Shown here: positions 8,702 through 16,989 of the stretch, piece by piece
Layout of the letters: each line of letters starts with the position of its first letter
How positions within the stretch are numbered: the stretch's first letter is position 1
Assembly (NCBI GenBank): GCA_965277615.1
Contig: CBDIDG010000005.1
Coordinates: 2,232,001 to 2,296,000, forward strand
Source of the DNA: Bog-532 sp965277615
GTDB lineage: Bacteria > Actinomycetota > Actinomycetes > Streptosporangiales > Streptosporangiaceae
Reading direction: 5' to 3'
DNA: 64,000 nt
The notes under the pieces: model-generated
The model's database searches: none
Told to the model about the DNA's origin: nothing
Seen by the model: only the letters and a program-made list of their open reading frames with translations
Made by a program: the position numbers and the translations under genes

Positions 8702-9636
8702 GCACCGGCTGGGGTGCGCATGTGGAGTGCGACACCAGTTTCACGCTCCGACACCTGCCAGAGCTTTGCGATGGCCTGGTCCATCCCGAACCTGCGCACG
8801 ATCGGTTTGCGGACCGGGGCGCCGTTGTTCACGAACACCGGACCGTAGAACTCGCCCCCCTTGGCCGCCGGGTCCGTGGCCGCGCGCAGCTGCGGGAGCG
8901 CACCGCCGTCGGCGGACATGCCGGTGAGCCGGGCCATCGCGTGGAAAAACCGCTGGGAGGCACCGCCGTCCGAGCCCTCCACGCTGACCGTCTGCAGGTC
9001 AGTGTCGGACAGGCCTGGGTGCGCGATCAGACTGGCCGTCCGCGCGCCCGCCCGCTCCAGTTCACGCTGCAGCCCGAGCCCGAAGTGAAAGTTGGCCAGC
9101 TTCGCCTGGCTGTAGGCGCGCCAGGGCCCGTAGCGGCCCTCCAGGTTGGGATTGGCCACGTCGACAGGGCGGCCCATGTGGTGGGCGGTGCTGGTCACGG
9201 TCACGATGCGGGATCCGGGCGTGCGCAGCAGGGCGGGCAGCAGGAGCGCGGTCAGTGTCCAATGGCCTAGGTGGTCGACGCCGAGCTGCATCTCGAAGCC
9301 GTCGACCGTCCGCGCCTCGGCGATTCCCATTACGCCCGCGTTGTTGACCAGAAGGTCGAGGCCATCGTGGGCGGCCAGGATCTGCCCCGCAGCCTCCTTC
9401 ACCGACGCCTGCGAGGACAGGTCGAGCGCGACCAGCTCCAGGGAGGCATGCGGGGCAGCCGCCCGGATCTCCTCGACCGCCGCGGCGGCCTTCTGCTGGT
9501 TGCGCACGGCCATCACGACGTGCGCACCCTTCGCCGCAAGGTCCCTGGCGGTCACCAGACCGAGCCCGCCGTTGGCGCCGGTAACAACGGCCGTCCGGCC
9601 GCGCTGGTCAGGAATGTCGGCTGCGGTCCAGCTCAT
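8698..9636 (-). CDS. SDR-family oxidoreductase (retinol dehydrogenase/WW-oxidoreductase-like)
   Basis: The 312-residue protein belongs to the larger SDR subgroup that includes retinol dehydrogenases and protochlorophyllide-reductase-like enzymes. It has TGANGGLG near residues 19-26, LDLLVNNAGVMG, the catalytic Ser in VTVTSTAHHMG and YSQAKLAN. It starts at ATG 9636 with GGAGG seven bases upstream and is transcribed with the downstream tetR gene. The operator at 9648-9663 touches its ribosome binding site, so repressor binding would cover the translation start region and likely the promoter. A lipophilic alcohol or ketone substrate is plausible. Confidence 0.87.
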   Translation of the reverse strand: MSWTAADIPDQRGRTAVVTGANGGLGLVTARDLAAKGAHVVMAVRNQQKAAAAVEEIRAAAPHASLELVALDLSSQASVKEAAGQILAAHDGLDLLVNNAGVMGIAEARTVDGFEMQLGVDHLGHWTLTALLLPALLRTPGSRIVTVTSTAHHMGRPVDVANPNLEGRYGPWRAYSQAKLANFHFGLGLQRELERAGARTASLIAHPGLSDTDLQTVSVEGSDGGASQRFFHAMARLTGMSADGGALPQLRAATDPAAKGGEFYGPVFVNNGAPVRKPIVRRFGMDQAIAKLWQVSERETGVALHMRTPAGA

Positions 9637-9647
9637 CTCACACCTCC

Positions 9648-9663
9648 GAATGAACGTTCATTC
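9648..9663. promoter_or_regulatory. Palindromic operator, likely for the TetR regulator
   Basis: GAATGAACGTTCATTC is a perfect 16-base inverted repeat and resembles the TGAACG/CGTTCA sites common for TetR proteins. It lies between the GGAGG of the SDR and its upstream sequence, 12 bases before the ATG at 9636. A weak -10-like TACAGT lies just upstream on the minus strand. The position fits repression of the SDR-tetR operon. Confidence 0.75.
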
Positions 9664-9840
9664 AGATTACTGTACATGTTCCGGCCTGCACACCGGGCAC
9701 CGATCGAGATCATCCACACCCACCCGACGTTCGGCCCACGAGCCCGGTCACTTTGGCAGAGGTCCAAACGCGGCAGAAGCGAAGTCCCAGGCAGCGGTTG
9801 AAATGCGGCCGTCGCCGAGTGCGCCGTGAGGCGCTGCTAA

Positions 9841-10193
9841 TTCAAGTGCTTCCAGCCCGTCTCCTACGGATTCCGGCCGATGCGGCGGGCGCACGACGCA
9901 GACGCCGAGATCCAGCGTTACGGCACCAAGGGCTACCGCTGAGTGCTGGACGCCCACATCGAGGCGTGCTTCGACTCCATCTCCCATCCGGCCCTGATGG
10001 ACCGGGTGCGGTCCGGGGCCAAGGACAAGCGCGCGCTCGCGCTGTTCAAGGTTTCCTAAGGCCGGGGTCCTCACCGAGGCCGGCCGGACGGAGGAGACCT
10101 GGGCTGGCACCCCGCAGGGAGGAATCCTGTCCCCGCTTCTGGCCAAAATCGCCTTGGGCGCGCTCGACGAGCACATCCACGCCCCGGCGCAGC
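9841..10193 (+). pseudogene. Group II intron reverse transcriptase/maturase, degenerate fragment
   Basis: The plus strand keeps the recognisable core of a group II intron-encoded protein: YGFRPMRRAHDADAEIQ, YGTKGYR, VLDAHIEACFDSISHPALMD, then AGVLTEAG and GTPQGGILSPLLAKIAL. A TGA replaces the Trp expected after GYR, a second stop lies near ALFKVS, and a frameshift is needed between ALFK and AGVLTE. The YADD catalytic box and the maturase and endonuclease domains are missing. It cannot encode an active enzyme. It marks a past retroelement insertion between the tetR and lacI operons. Confidence 0.82.
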
Positions 10194-10470
10194 CAGGCGG
10201 GGAATGAGCACTCCCAGCCGACAGGACATCGCAGCAGTCGCCCAAGGACGTGCTGATCCGGCTCAAGCAACTGCCGTTCAGCCACCCGTGACGCGTGGCC
10301 ATGCGCATGACTGACTGAAATCACTCGATCTTGCGGCTACCTGACTGGTCATGCCGCGATGGCATGGTTCATGATAGGGGAAAGTCCGGCGTGGTCCACC
10401 GTTTGATATGAATCAGGGGTGCCCTGGGCCAGAACTCGCAAGCAGCGGTGGTGGTCCGCCCTGTAGCTGA

Positions 10471-11604
10471 TCACCGTTCTGGACGGGCCTGCCGCTCGGT
10501 GATATGCGGCCCTGGCCATCGGCCAGCATTACGTCTCGAGTGAGGTCCGCAGGTTTCCCCATGGGTAAGGCGTAGCTGAACCAGCCGGTGCAGGTCTTGG
10601 GGATCCTGCGTGTCGCGGAGCGCAAGTTCCAGGCAGGCGGCGGCTACTTCCTCGAACGGCATCTGCATCGCGGTTATGAGCGATGGACCCTGTCGGCCTT
10701 GCGCGGTGCCTCCTATGACTATGAGGGCTAGATCGTTTCCGACTTTTCGTCCGCAGCCTGTGGCTGCCCGGATGACCCCTGGACCGAATTCTTCGATGGC
10801 GGCGCAGATGGCGGTGACATCTGGATGGCGCGCGAGCAGTGCGCGGGTGGCGCTTTGGGCCGACTTTGCAGGAGCGGTGTAGTCGCAGCGCTGGATGAGC
10901 TGGTGGTCTGTTGCGATGCCGTTGGCCTGGAGAGCGCTGAGGAATCCGATCGTGCGGTTATCAACCGGAGATCCGGTGCCCGGGCCCGACAGGCAGGCGA
11001 TGCGCCGATGGCCGTGGCTGAGTAGGTGCTTGGCTGCCTCTTGCCCGGCGCGCCAGTCGTCGCCGCACACAGACGGGGTGTGACCCGTCATTGCGCGGTG
11101 AGCGATCAGGTGAGGTACGCGAGCCTGGTTGAGCGTGCGCAAAGAAGCTTGCGGGTCGGCGGACGGGACGAGGATGACGCCGTCAACCCGCGCGTCGAGC
11201 AAGCTGCGGATTTGCAGCTGTTCGCGTGCTACGTCGAATCGTGAGCTGGTGATCAGCAGGCGGTACTGACGCGCCAGACTGGCGTCCTCGACAGCTGCGG
11301 CCAGCTCGGCGAAGAATGGTTTGGCCAGATCGGGGACCACGAGACCCAACGTTCCCGTTCGCTTGGCGCGAAGCCCGCGAGCAAGGTAGTTCGGGCGGTA
11401 ATCCAGCGCTGCCATCGCCTGTTCCACGCGTTCCCTGGTCGCGGGCGATACGGGCCGAGGGCCCCTGTTGACGACGTAGCTGACAACGGCGGTCGATGTG
11501 CCGGCGAGCGCGGCAACGTCACGCAGGCTCGCCCGCCTGCCCCGGCCAGACCCGGTTGCGGTCACAGTCGGCGTTGCCCGGAATCGGAGGTTGACCGCAT
11601 GCAT
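10471..11604 (-). CDS. LacI/GalR-family transcriptional regulator
   Basis: The 377-residue protein has a LacI helix-turn-helix at about residues 26-75 (ASLRDVAALAGTSTAVVSYV then NRGPRPVSPATRERV, hinge YRPNYLARGLRAKRTGTLGL). A periplasmic-binding-protein-like sensor domain follows. The N-terminal 25 residues are an extension beyond the usual start; no better-supported internal start is visible. The C-terminal 25 residues are basic and not family-like. An operator-like palindrome lies 18 bases upstream, suggesting autoregulation. The target genes are unknown; the ribose-type ABC importer at 26-30 kb is a candidate, but no matching operator was seen there. Confidence 0.88.
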   Translation of the reverse strand: MHAVNLRFRATPTVTATGSGRGRRASLRDVAALAGTSTAVVSYVVNRGPRPVSPATRERVEQAMAALDYRPNYLARGLRAKRTGTLGLVVPDLAKPFFAELAAAVEDASLARQYRLLITSSRFDVAREQLQIRSLLDARVDGVILVPSADPQASLRTLNQARVPHLIAHRAMTGHTPSVCGDDWRAGQEAAKHLLSHGHRRIACLSGPGTGSPVDNRTIGFLSALQANGIATDHQLIQRCDYTAPAKSAQSATRALLARHPDVTAICAAIEEFGPGVIRAATGCGRKVGNDLALIVIGGTAQGRQGPSLITAMQMPFEEVAAACLELALRDTQDPQDLHRLVQLRLTHGETCGPHSRRNAGRWPGPHITERQARPER

Positions 11605-11621
11605 TCATCATGACACATTTA

Positions 11622-11637
11622 ATCTAATCGTTTAGAT
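11622..11637. promoter_or_regulatory. LacI-type operator
   Basis: ATCTAATCGTTTAGAT is a 16-base inverted repeat with one mismatch and a central CG step, as expected for LacI/GalR operators. It lies 18 bases upstream of the lacI-type start at 11604, in an unusually AT-rich patch. It fits autorepression of that gene and possibly control of the plus-strand HD gene. Confidence 0.7.
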
Positions 11638-11769
11638 CACTATGCTTTAGAGGGGTCTGCCGTCCATGTCGGTGCATCCATCCAGCCGCCTAGCCGGTGG
11701 CATCGATTCAATGTGCGGCGCGTGCCAGCAGCACGGCCGGGGCACGCGCGTCACGCCTGCGGTGCCGGC

Positions 11770-12441
11770 ATGACGTCACCAGAAGGCAGCCACTCGCGGG
11801 CGCACGAGCTGCGGTTGCCGATCAACGACCGTCAGCGTCTCGAATTCCTGGAGACCGCGCACCGGCTGACGCTGGTCGAACGGCTGAACCGACTGCTCGA
11901 CGGTTCCCGCCCAGAAAGCAGCGCCGAGCACAGCTGGCATCTGGTCTTGGCCGCGATCGTGCTGGCCGATGACCTTCCCCCGGGGCTAGACCTGCTGCGC
12001 GTCGTCCAGATGCTCGCCGTCCACGATATCCCGGAAGTGCTGGCCGGCGACGTCGCCATCTTCGACGAGCAAGCCCGCATCGACATCGAAGCAGACGAGC
12101 GGGCCGCCGCCGGGGCACTGTTCGGGCTGCTGCCCGCTCGCCTCGCGGATAGGCTGAGCGGCCTTTGGCAAGAATTCGAGGCAGCCGCAACACCAGAAGC
12201 CAGGTATGCGCGCGCCATCGACCGGCTGCAGCCCGTCCTCGTGCACTGGGCCGGCGACGGTCAGGCCTGGGCCAGCAGGAAGATCACCGTCGCGCAAGAA
12301 CAACGCATCACTGACATGATCGCATCGTTTCAGCCCGAGCTCACGGCCATCGCCGGCGCGCTGATCGACAACGCCGCAGCCCGAGGGATGCTGGCCGCTG
12401 AACGTCCGGAAGCTCTCAACGACCCCGGCGGCAGCCAATGA
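11770..12441 (+). CDS. HD-domain phosphohydrolase (YfbR/HDDC2-like)
   Basis: The 223-residue protein has the HD-domain ligand pattern: the first His in EHSWHLVLAAIVLAD and the HD pair in MLAVHDIPEVLAGD, with a later Asp in ARAIDRLQPVLVHW. This matches the HD_3 / 5'-deoxynucleotidase-like group, whose members hydrolyse deoxynucleoside monophosphates. ATG 11770 is chosen because homology begins soon after. No strong ribosome binding site is visible and an ATG 19 codons earlier is possible. It looks like a housekeeping-type gene caught between mobile fragments. Confidence 0.78.
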   Translation: MTSPEGSHSRAHELRLPINDRQRLEFLETAHRLTLVERLNRLLDGSRPESSAEHSWHLVLAAIVLADDLPPGLDLLRVVQMLAVHDIPEVLAGDVAIFDEQARIDIEADERAAAGALFGLLPARLADRLSGLWQEFEAAATPEARYARAIDRLQPVLVHWAGDGQAWASRKITVAQEQRITDMIASFQPELTAIAGALIDNAAARGMLAAERPEALNDPGGSQ

Positions 12442-12473
12442 GCAAATGGGCGCCGGGTCCTCAGCTTTGACTC

Positions 12474-13009
12474 GACTATGGTGCCGTCGATAGCGCAGAC
12501 GAGCAGCCTCTTCCACCGCGCTGCCTGCGGGGACGGTCTGCGCAGCAGGAAGAACAGCTCGCGCAGCGGCCCCGGGCCGAGGCGGCGCCGGGCCTGAGTC
12601 ATCGCGGAGGCGGTCCGGGCCGGCAGCCGGCAGGCCGCCCAGCCCGGCATCCAGCCGGCGCCAGACCTGCCCGTAGCCCAGCTCGGCGAACAGGCACCTG
12701 GCCAGCAGCAGGTAGACGACCACCCGGCAGGCAGGCCGCGCAAGCGGCGCCGAACCCGGCACGTCTGCTCCAGCACCGCGTCAACCATCTCGAACGGCAC
12801 CTGCTGCGTCAGCTCGCCGAGATGACCCGGTTGCGAACCGCCCTCCGGCCACCGTCACGGCACGGGAAATGACAGACTTATCCAACGGCGGGTCTCCCGG
12901 TGCGAGGCGTGTCTTTGGCGGGCAAACCTCACATACCGGAGTCCCGCCGTCATCGCACCAACCGACACGCCTTGACAACCAGGCAACCCGCCTAACTAAC
13001 CGGCCTTGC
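12474..13009 (-). mobile_element. IS4-family 5' fragment, copy 2
   Basis: Bases 12523-13009 repeat 5996-6482 almost exactly (I counted two or three substitutions), including the same left end and the same frameshifts. This copy continues about 50 bases further into the transposase, adding ARWKRLLVCAIDGTIV, before it stops near 12474 beside the HD gene. The fragment lacks the catalytic domain. Shared frameshifts mean both copies derive from one already defective element. Confidence 0.85.
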
Positions 13010-13031
13010 TCCTAGCGGTCCGTGACCGGAA

Positions 13032-13520
13032 TCAGGCCGCGGGTCCGATACCGCGGGCGCCCAGCGCCCGCCAGAAATCCAGCTGGTCGGCCAGCGCCCA
13101 GATCTCGACGATCCGGCCGCCGCGGACACGCTGTATGACCGCCTGATGCAACTCGAACGTCTGGCCGTCCCGGCCGCCCCGGAAGCCCTTGCGGGCTTGG
13201 CCGCGGACCAGGCAGCGGGTCACGACGAGGCTGCCACCATCGGCCTCGTCCTCCCCGGCGATGAGGGAGACAATCTGGGAGTCCCAGGCCGGGAAGTGCG
13301 ACCGCAGCAGCTGGGTGGCCGCGATGAACCGCTCCGCGCCGGTGAGGTCGCGCAGCCGGCGGGTGCCGTCCGGGTCGATATCGGAGAGGGTGGCGCCGAT
13401 CGCACCGCGCAGGTGGGTGACGTCGGGGGCCAGCAGCTCGCGGGCGACCGCCCAGTCGTTGCCATTGATCACCTCGTCGTGGAAGCGGCGTACCACCCGG
13501 CTGCTCTCAGCCGGGCTCAC
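13032..13520 (-). CDS. SnoaL-like polyketide-cyclase-fold protein
   Basis: The 162-residue protein has the SnoaL/ester-cyclase pattern: VVRRFHDEVINGNDWAVARE at the N-terminus, LLAPDVTHLRG, FPAWDSQIVSLIAG, and a C-terminal GRIVEIWALADQLDFWRALG. It is the last gene of the 21-gene minus operon. Its GTG overlaps the TGA of the amidohydrolase as GTGA, so translation is coupled. Family members catalyse aldol-type cyclisation, dehydration or isomerisation of polycyclic intermediates. The role in an aromatic degradation operon is open. Confidence 0.8.
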   Translation of the reverse strand: MSPAESSRVVRRFHDEVINGNDWAVARELLAPDVTHLRGAIGATLSDIDPDGTRRLRDLTGAERFIAATQLLRSHFPAWDSQIVSLIAGEDEADGGSLVVTRCLVRGQARKGFRGGRDGQTFELHQAVIQRVRGGRIVEIWALADQLDFWRALGARGIGPAA

Positions 13521-14887
13521 TGCGCCGCTCCGGGCACCGGCCAGCTCGTCGGCATCAAGGCGGACGAAGGCGGGACGCCGCCGGCGGCGAAGAGGTGGTC
13601 CCGCGTCTCGATCACCAGCCGCCGCACACGGTCGACGTCGACGCCGACCAGCTGACCGTCCCGCTTCAGGGCGCGCCCGGCCACCAGCACGGTGTCGACA
13701 TCGCGGGCCGTCGCGGTCTGCACGACCGCGGCGACCGGATGGTTCATCGGCGTCATCTGCGGGCTGTCGGCCCGGATGATGACGATGTCGGCCTGTTTGC
13801 CGGGGGTGAGGGTGCCGGTCAGGTGGTCAATGCCCATAGCGCGTGCGCCTTCGATCGTGGCCCATTCGAGCGCGTCGCGGGTGTTGACCGGGAAGCGGTA
13901 AGGCGAGCGGCCCTCAGCCTCCCAGGACTCGTGCAGGATCCGCATCCGTTCCTGCTGCAGCGCCATCCGCATCTGCACGAACATGTCGGCGCTGATCGTG
14001 CCGGCGCCGTCGACGCCGAGTGAGGGCCGCAGGCCGTGGGCGAGCGCCTTGCCGGTGATCGGCTCGTTGTGCAGGCCCATCTCGCACTCGGGCGTGACGT
14101 TGACGTACCCGCCGGATTCCTTGATCAGTTCGAAGTCGCGGTCAGTGCTGCGGCAGCAGTGCGTGTAGACGCTGTCGTCGCCGAGGTAGCCGGCCATGCC
14201 TTCGATGGCCCCGGGGGCGTCGACGTGCAGGATGATCCGGGCTCCGAGCTCGCGGGCGAAGGCGAAGTCGGCCTTGTTCGCGCGCGGCGTTACCCGCTCC
14301 GGGCCGCGCAGGGCTATCGCGAACCGGACCAGAGCGTCGTCCGAGCTGAACCAGCGTGACTTCACCCGCTCGGCGTCGCGCGGATGGTCACGGTCGCTGT
14401 CCTGCCACCAGCTCAGGTCGCTCGGTACGCCGTGGCCGTAGAAGCCGCGCATCCGGGTCTCGAGCAGTGCCTCGACGATCGCGTCGGAGTGCTCTGGGGT
14501 GTTGATGTTGATGCCGAAGTCGACCAGCGTGGTGACCCCGGCATCCAGCGCCTCGATCGCTCCGAGCAGCGTGCCAGCGTACATGTCCTCCGGACGGTGG
14601 ATGATGCCGATCGCCGGGAGCAGTTCGGTGAAGTACTCGAAGAACGTCATGTCCGAGTTGAGATTGCGCATCGTCGTCTGCCAGGTATGGCGGTGCGCGT
14701 CGACGAACCCGGGGATCACGACGCGGTAGGTACCGTCGATCACGTCAGCGTCGGTCACGTCCAGTTCCGGCGCGACCGCGGCGATCCGGTCATCTTCGAC
14801 CATCACGTCGGCCTTCGGGAAGTCACCGACCTCCGGGTCGAGCGTGATGACGCAGGCGCCTTTGATCAGCAGCCGGTGGGTGCTCAT
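13517..14887 (-). CDS. Amidohydrolase, ATZ/TRZ (cytosine-deaminase-like) family
   Basis: The 456-residue metal-dependent hydrolase has the DAHRH metal motif near residue 64, further ligands in ILHVDAPG and VYTHCC, and the Asp in SLGVDGAGT. An N- and C-terminal beta-sandwich carries the GTLTPGKQADIVII closing motif. This pattern is shared by chlorohydrolases and deaminases acting on ring C-N or C-Cl bonds and by related N-acyl hydrolases. ATG 14887 follows GAGGAGG. The next upstream gene is a flavin hydroxylase 94 bases away. It may remove an amino or halogen substituent from an aromatic precursor (inference). Confidence 0.87.
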   Translation of the reverse strand: MSTHRLLIKGACVITLDPEVGDFPKADVMVEDDRIAAVAPELDVTDADVIDGTYRVVIPGFVDAHRHTWQTTMRNLNSDMTFFEYFTELLPAIGIIHRPEDMYAGTLLGAIEALDAGVTTLVDFGININTPEHSDAIVEALLETRMRGFYGHGVPSDLSWWQDSDRDHPRDAERVKSRWFSSDDALVRFAIALRGPERVTPRANKADFAFARELGARIILHVDAPGAIEGMAGYLGDDSVYTHCCRSTDRDFELIKESGGYVNVTPECEMGLHNEPITGKALAHGLRPSLGVDGAGTISADMFVQMRMALQQERMRILHESWEAEGRSPYRFPVNTRDALEWATIEGARAMGIDHLTGTLTPGKQADIVIIRADSPQMTPMNHPVAAVVQTATARDVDTVLVAGRALKRDGQLVGVDVDRVRRLVIETRDHLFAAGGVPPSSALMPTSWPVPGAAQ

Positions 14888-14981
14888 CTGTCCTCCTCAT
14901 AAGCCGACAGCGCTCCGTGCACCGAACACGGTGACGATTCACATCGAACTCTCATGGGCCCGCTTCAGCCAGGTACCCGGC

Positions 14982-16184
14982 TCAGCCCGAAAGGGCATCG
15001 GCGGCCTCCGGTACCGCAGCCGGGTGCGACCCGTAGAGCCAGGCGACGTGCGTGTGGTCGTCGGGACGGCGGCTGCGCAGCAGCTCGTTGCGGATCAGGC
15101 GCCCGATGCCGTCGATGTGCCAGATGTCACCCCAGATCCGCGCCGTCGTCTGCACGCGCCCGGTGTGGGGCGTTCGTCCGGCCTCGTAGGCCCGCAGCGC
15201 GGCGCCCGGGTCGCGCCGATCGGACGAGCCGAGCGCGGCGGCGATCGCCCACGCGTCCTCGATCGATTGACAGGCCCCTTGCGCGAGGTATTGCAGCATG
15301 GGGTGCGCCGCGTCGCCCATGAGCGCGATGCGCCCGCTCACCCAGTTGCGGATGGGCATCCGGTCGTACATCGGCCATCGGTGGTCGCGGCCGAGGAGCC
15401 GGGCCGACTCGCGGACGTGTTCACTGGTCGGGGCGAAGGTGGCGTCCAGTTCGGCGGGATTGCCCCAGTCGGGGTCGCCTTTGTCCCACGCCTGGCTGCG
15501 GAACACCGCGACCTGGTTGTACATCTGCCCGGATCGCAGCGGGTACTGGACGAGGTGCAGGCCCGGGCCGATCCACGCGACGACGTCACGCAGGTCGGCG
15601 TGGCGCTGGACGTCGGCCATCGGCACCGCGCCGCGGTAGGCGACGTAACCGGAGTTGACCGGCTCGTCCTGCGCGAACCGCTGCCGCAGCCGTGAGTTGA
15701 GCCCGTCCGCCGCGATCGCGACCGACGCGGCGTGATGGGCGCCCTCGGTGGTCACGGCATGCACCGATGTCTCGTCTTCGTCAACCTGCTGCACCGTCGA
15801 CCCGGTTTCCAGGGCGACTGACTCCTGGCGGCACGCATCGAGCAGGATCTGCAGCAGGTCGCTGCGGTGCATGACGACGTATGGTCCACCGTAACGATCG
15901 GGGAAGTCCTCCACCGGCAGGTAGGTCAGCTCCTCGGTGGTGATTGCGTCGGAGAGCACCAGCCGGCGCGGCAGGACCCCAACCTGTCTGACGGCGTCGA
16001 GCAAGCCCAGGCGGTCAAGGATACGGGTCGCGTTCGGCGCCAGCTGCAGGCCCGCGCCGATCTCGCCGAACGCCGGCGAGCGTTCCAGCACCTGCACAGT
16101 CCGGCCGGTGCGCGCCAGGCAGAGCGCGGTCGTCAGGCCGCCGATACCGCCGCCGACAACCAGGACATCGGTAGAGTCCGACAT
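14982..16184 (-). CDS. FAD-dependent aromatic hydroxylase (3-hydroxybenzoate 6-hydroxylase / salicylate hydroxylase-like)
   Basis: The 400-residue group A flavoprotein monooxygenase has GGGIGG at residues 11-16, the ADGLNS segment of the DG motif, and GDAAHPM near residue 290. It would use NAD(P)H and oxygen to hydroxylate a benzoate-type ring. The dioxygenase and isomerase just upstream are for gentisate. This makes 3-hydroxybenzoate 6-hydroxylation or a similar step forming gentisate the best guess; salicylate 1-hydroxylase is the main alternative. The start has GGAGGAGG upstream. The gene lies 30 bases after the isomerase. Confidence 0.87.
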   Translation of the reverse strand: MSDSTDVLVVGGGIGGLTTALCLARTGRTVQVLERSPAFGEIGAGLQLAPNATRILDRLGLLDAVRQVGVLPRRLVLSDAITTEELTYLPVEDFPDRYGGPYVVMHRSDLLQILLDACRQESVALETGSTVQQVDEDETSVHAVTTEGAHHAASVAIAADGLNSRLRQRFAQDEPVNSGYVAYRGAVPMADVQRHADLRDVVAWIGPGLHLVQYPLRSGQMYNQVAVFRSQAWDKGDPDWGNPAELDATFAPTSEHVRESARLLGRDHRWPMYDRMPIRNWVSGRIALMGDAAHPMLQYLAQGACQSIEDAWAIAAALGSSDRRDPGAALRAYEAGRTPHTGRVQTTARIWGDIWHIDGIGRLIRNELLRSRRPDDHTHVAWLYGSHPAAVPEAADALSG

Positions 16185-16214
16185 TTCGCCTCCTCCATGA
16201 TGAGCGCGGCCGCC

Positions 16215-16925
16215 TCATAGCCAGCGGGGCAGGTCCGTACGGGTCGAGACGGTGTCATCCGGCCGCGGCGGCCGCCCTATGATCCACCGCATCAGGTCTG
16301 CGGCCGTACCGGTCACCACGTCATGCGGCTCGCCCGCACCGAGCGTCCAGATCCCCTCACGGTCACTGGCCTTGAGACGGATCGCCGTTCCGGTCCAGCG
16401 CGCGCCGACCGCATCGGTCGCCTCGGTCAGCAGCGCATCGACGAAATTCGCCGGGAGCTGGCGCAGGTCGAAGCCGATGTCGAGGTCGGTGAGGTGGATG
16501 TAGGATTCACGCGCGCGCATCCACGCCACCTCGGCCGCCGCCCGGTCCTTTCCCTGCGCGGTGGTCACCCTCGCTCCGAGTTGTTCGCCGGTCAGCGCGT
16601 CGTAGCCGTGGAGGAGGGCTGCGCTGCGTAGGTGTGCCTCGCGCCGCAGTACCCCGGCCGGCCGGCCGGCCAGCCGCTCGACGTCTGCCGCCCGCGTCGA
16701 CGGATCCCGGTACATCGGTGTCGGAACGCCCGAGCGGGCCCAGGTCACCAGGTTCGTCAGGGCCGCCGCGTTGTTCGCCAGGTGCGCGACCAAGTGGGCG
16801 CGGCTCCAGCCCGGGAGCAGCGACGGCATCGCGAGGTCCTGGTCGCCTTCGATCACCCACGTCTCGACGAGCTCTTCACCGTCCACGAGCCATTGCCGCG
16901 TGGTTCGTAGGTCGGGCGCCGTCAT
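16215..16925 (-). CDS. Mycothiol-dependent maleylpyruvate isomerase
   Basis: The 236-residue protein is a DinB-like mycothiol-dependent maleylpyruvate isomerase, converting maleylpyruvate to fumarylpyruvate in the cytoplasm. The four-helix domain shows the three expected zinc ligands: His48 in GWSRAHLVAHLA, and Glu140 and His144 in RESYIH. A C-terminal SCP2-like domain ends with GTAADLMRWIIGRPP. The open frame extends far upstream inside the dioxygenase gene in the wrong frame, so ATG 16925 is used although its ribosome binding site is weak. Its partner, gentisate dioxygenase, is 64 bases upstream. It might also act on maleylacetoacetate (inference). Confidence 0.9.
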   Translation of the reverse strand: MTAPDLRTTRQWLVDGEELVETWVIEGDQDLAMPSLLPGWSRAHLVAHLANNAAALTNLVTWARSGVPTPMYRDPSTRAADVERLAGRPAGVLRREAHLRSAALLHGYDALTGEQLGARVTTAQGKDRAAAEVAWMRARESYIHLTDLDIGFDLRQLPANFVDALLTEATDAVGARWTGTAIRLKASDREGIWTLGAGEPHDVVTGTAADLMRWIIGRPPRPDDTVSTRTDLPRWL

Positions 16926-16989
16926 GCCGCGCACCGGCAGACGTTGCGGATCGTGCACGGGCCGCCGTTCACCCTTACCGCCGGCCGCC

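Noticed and set aside
9753..10256. Long plus-strand open frame over the intron relic
   Set aside because: Its arginine- and proline-rich translation has no motif; the group II intron blocks lie in another frame of the same strand.
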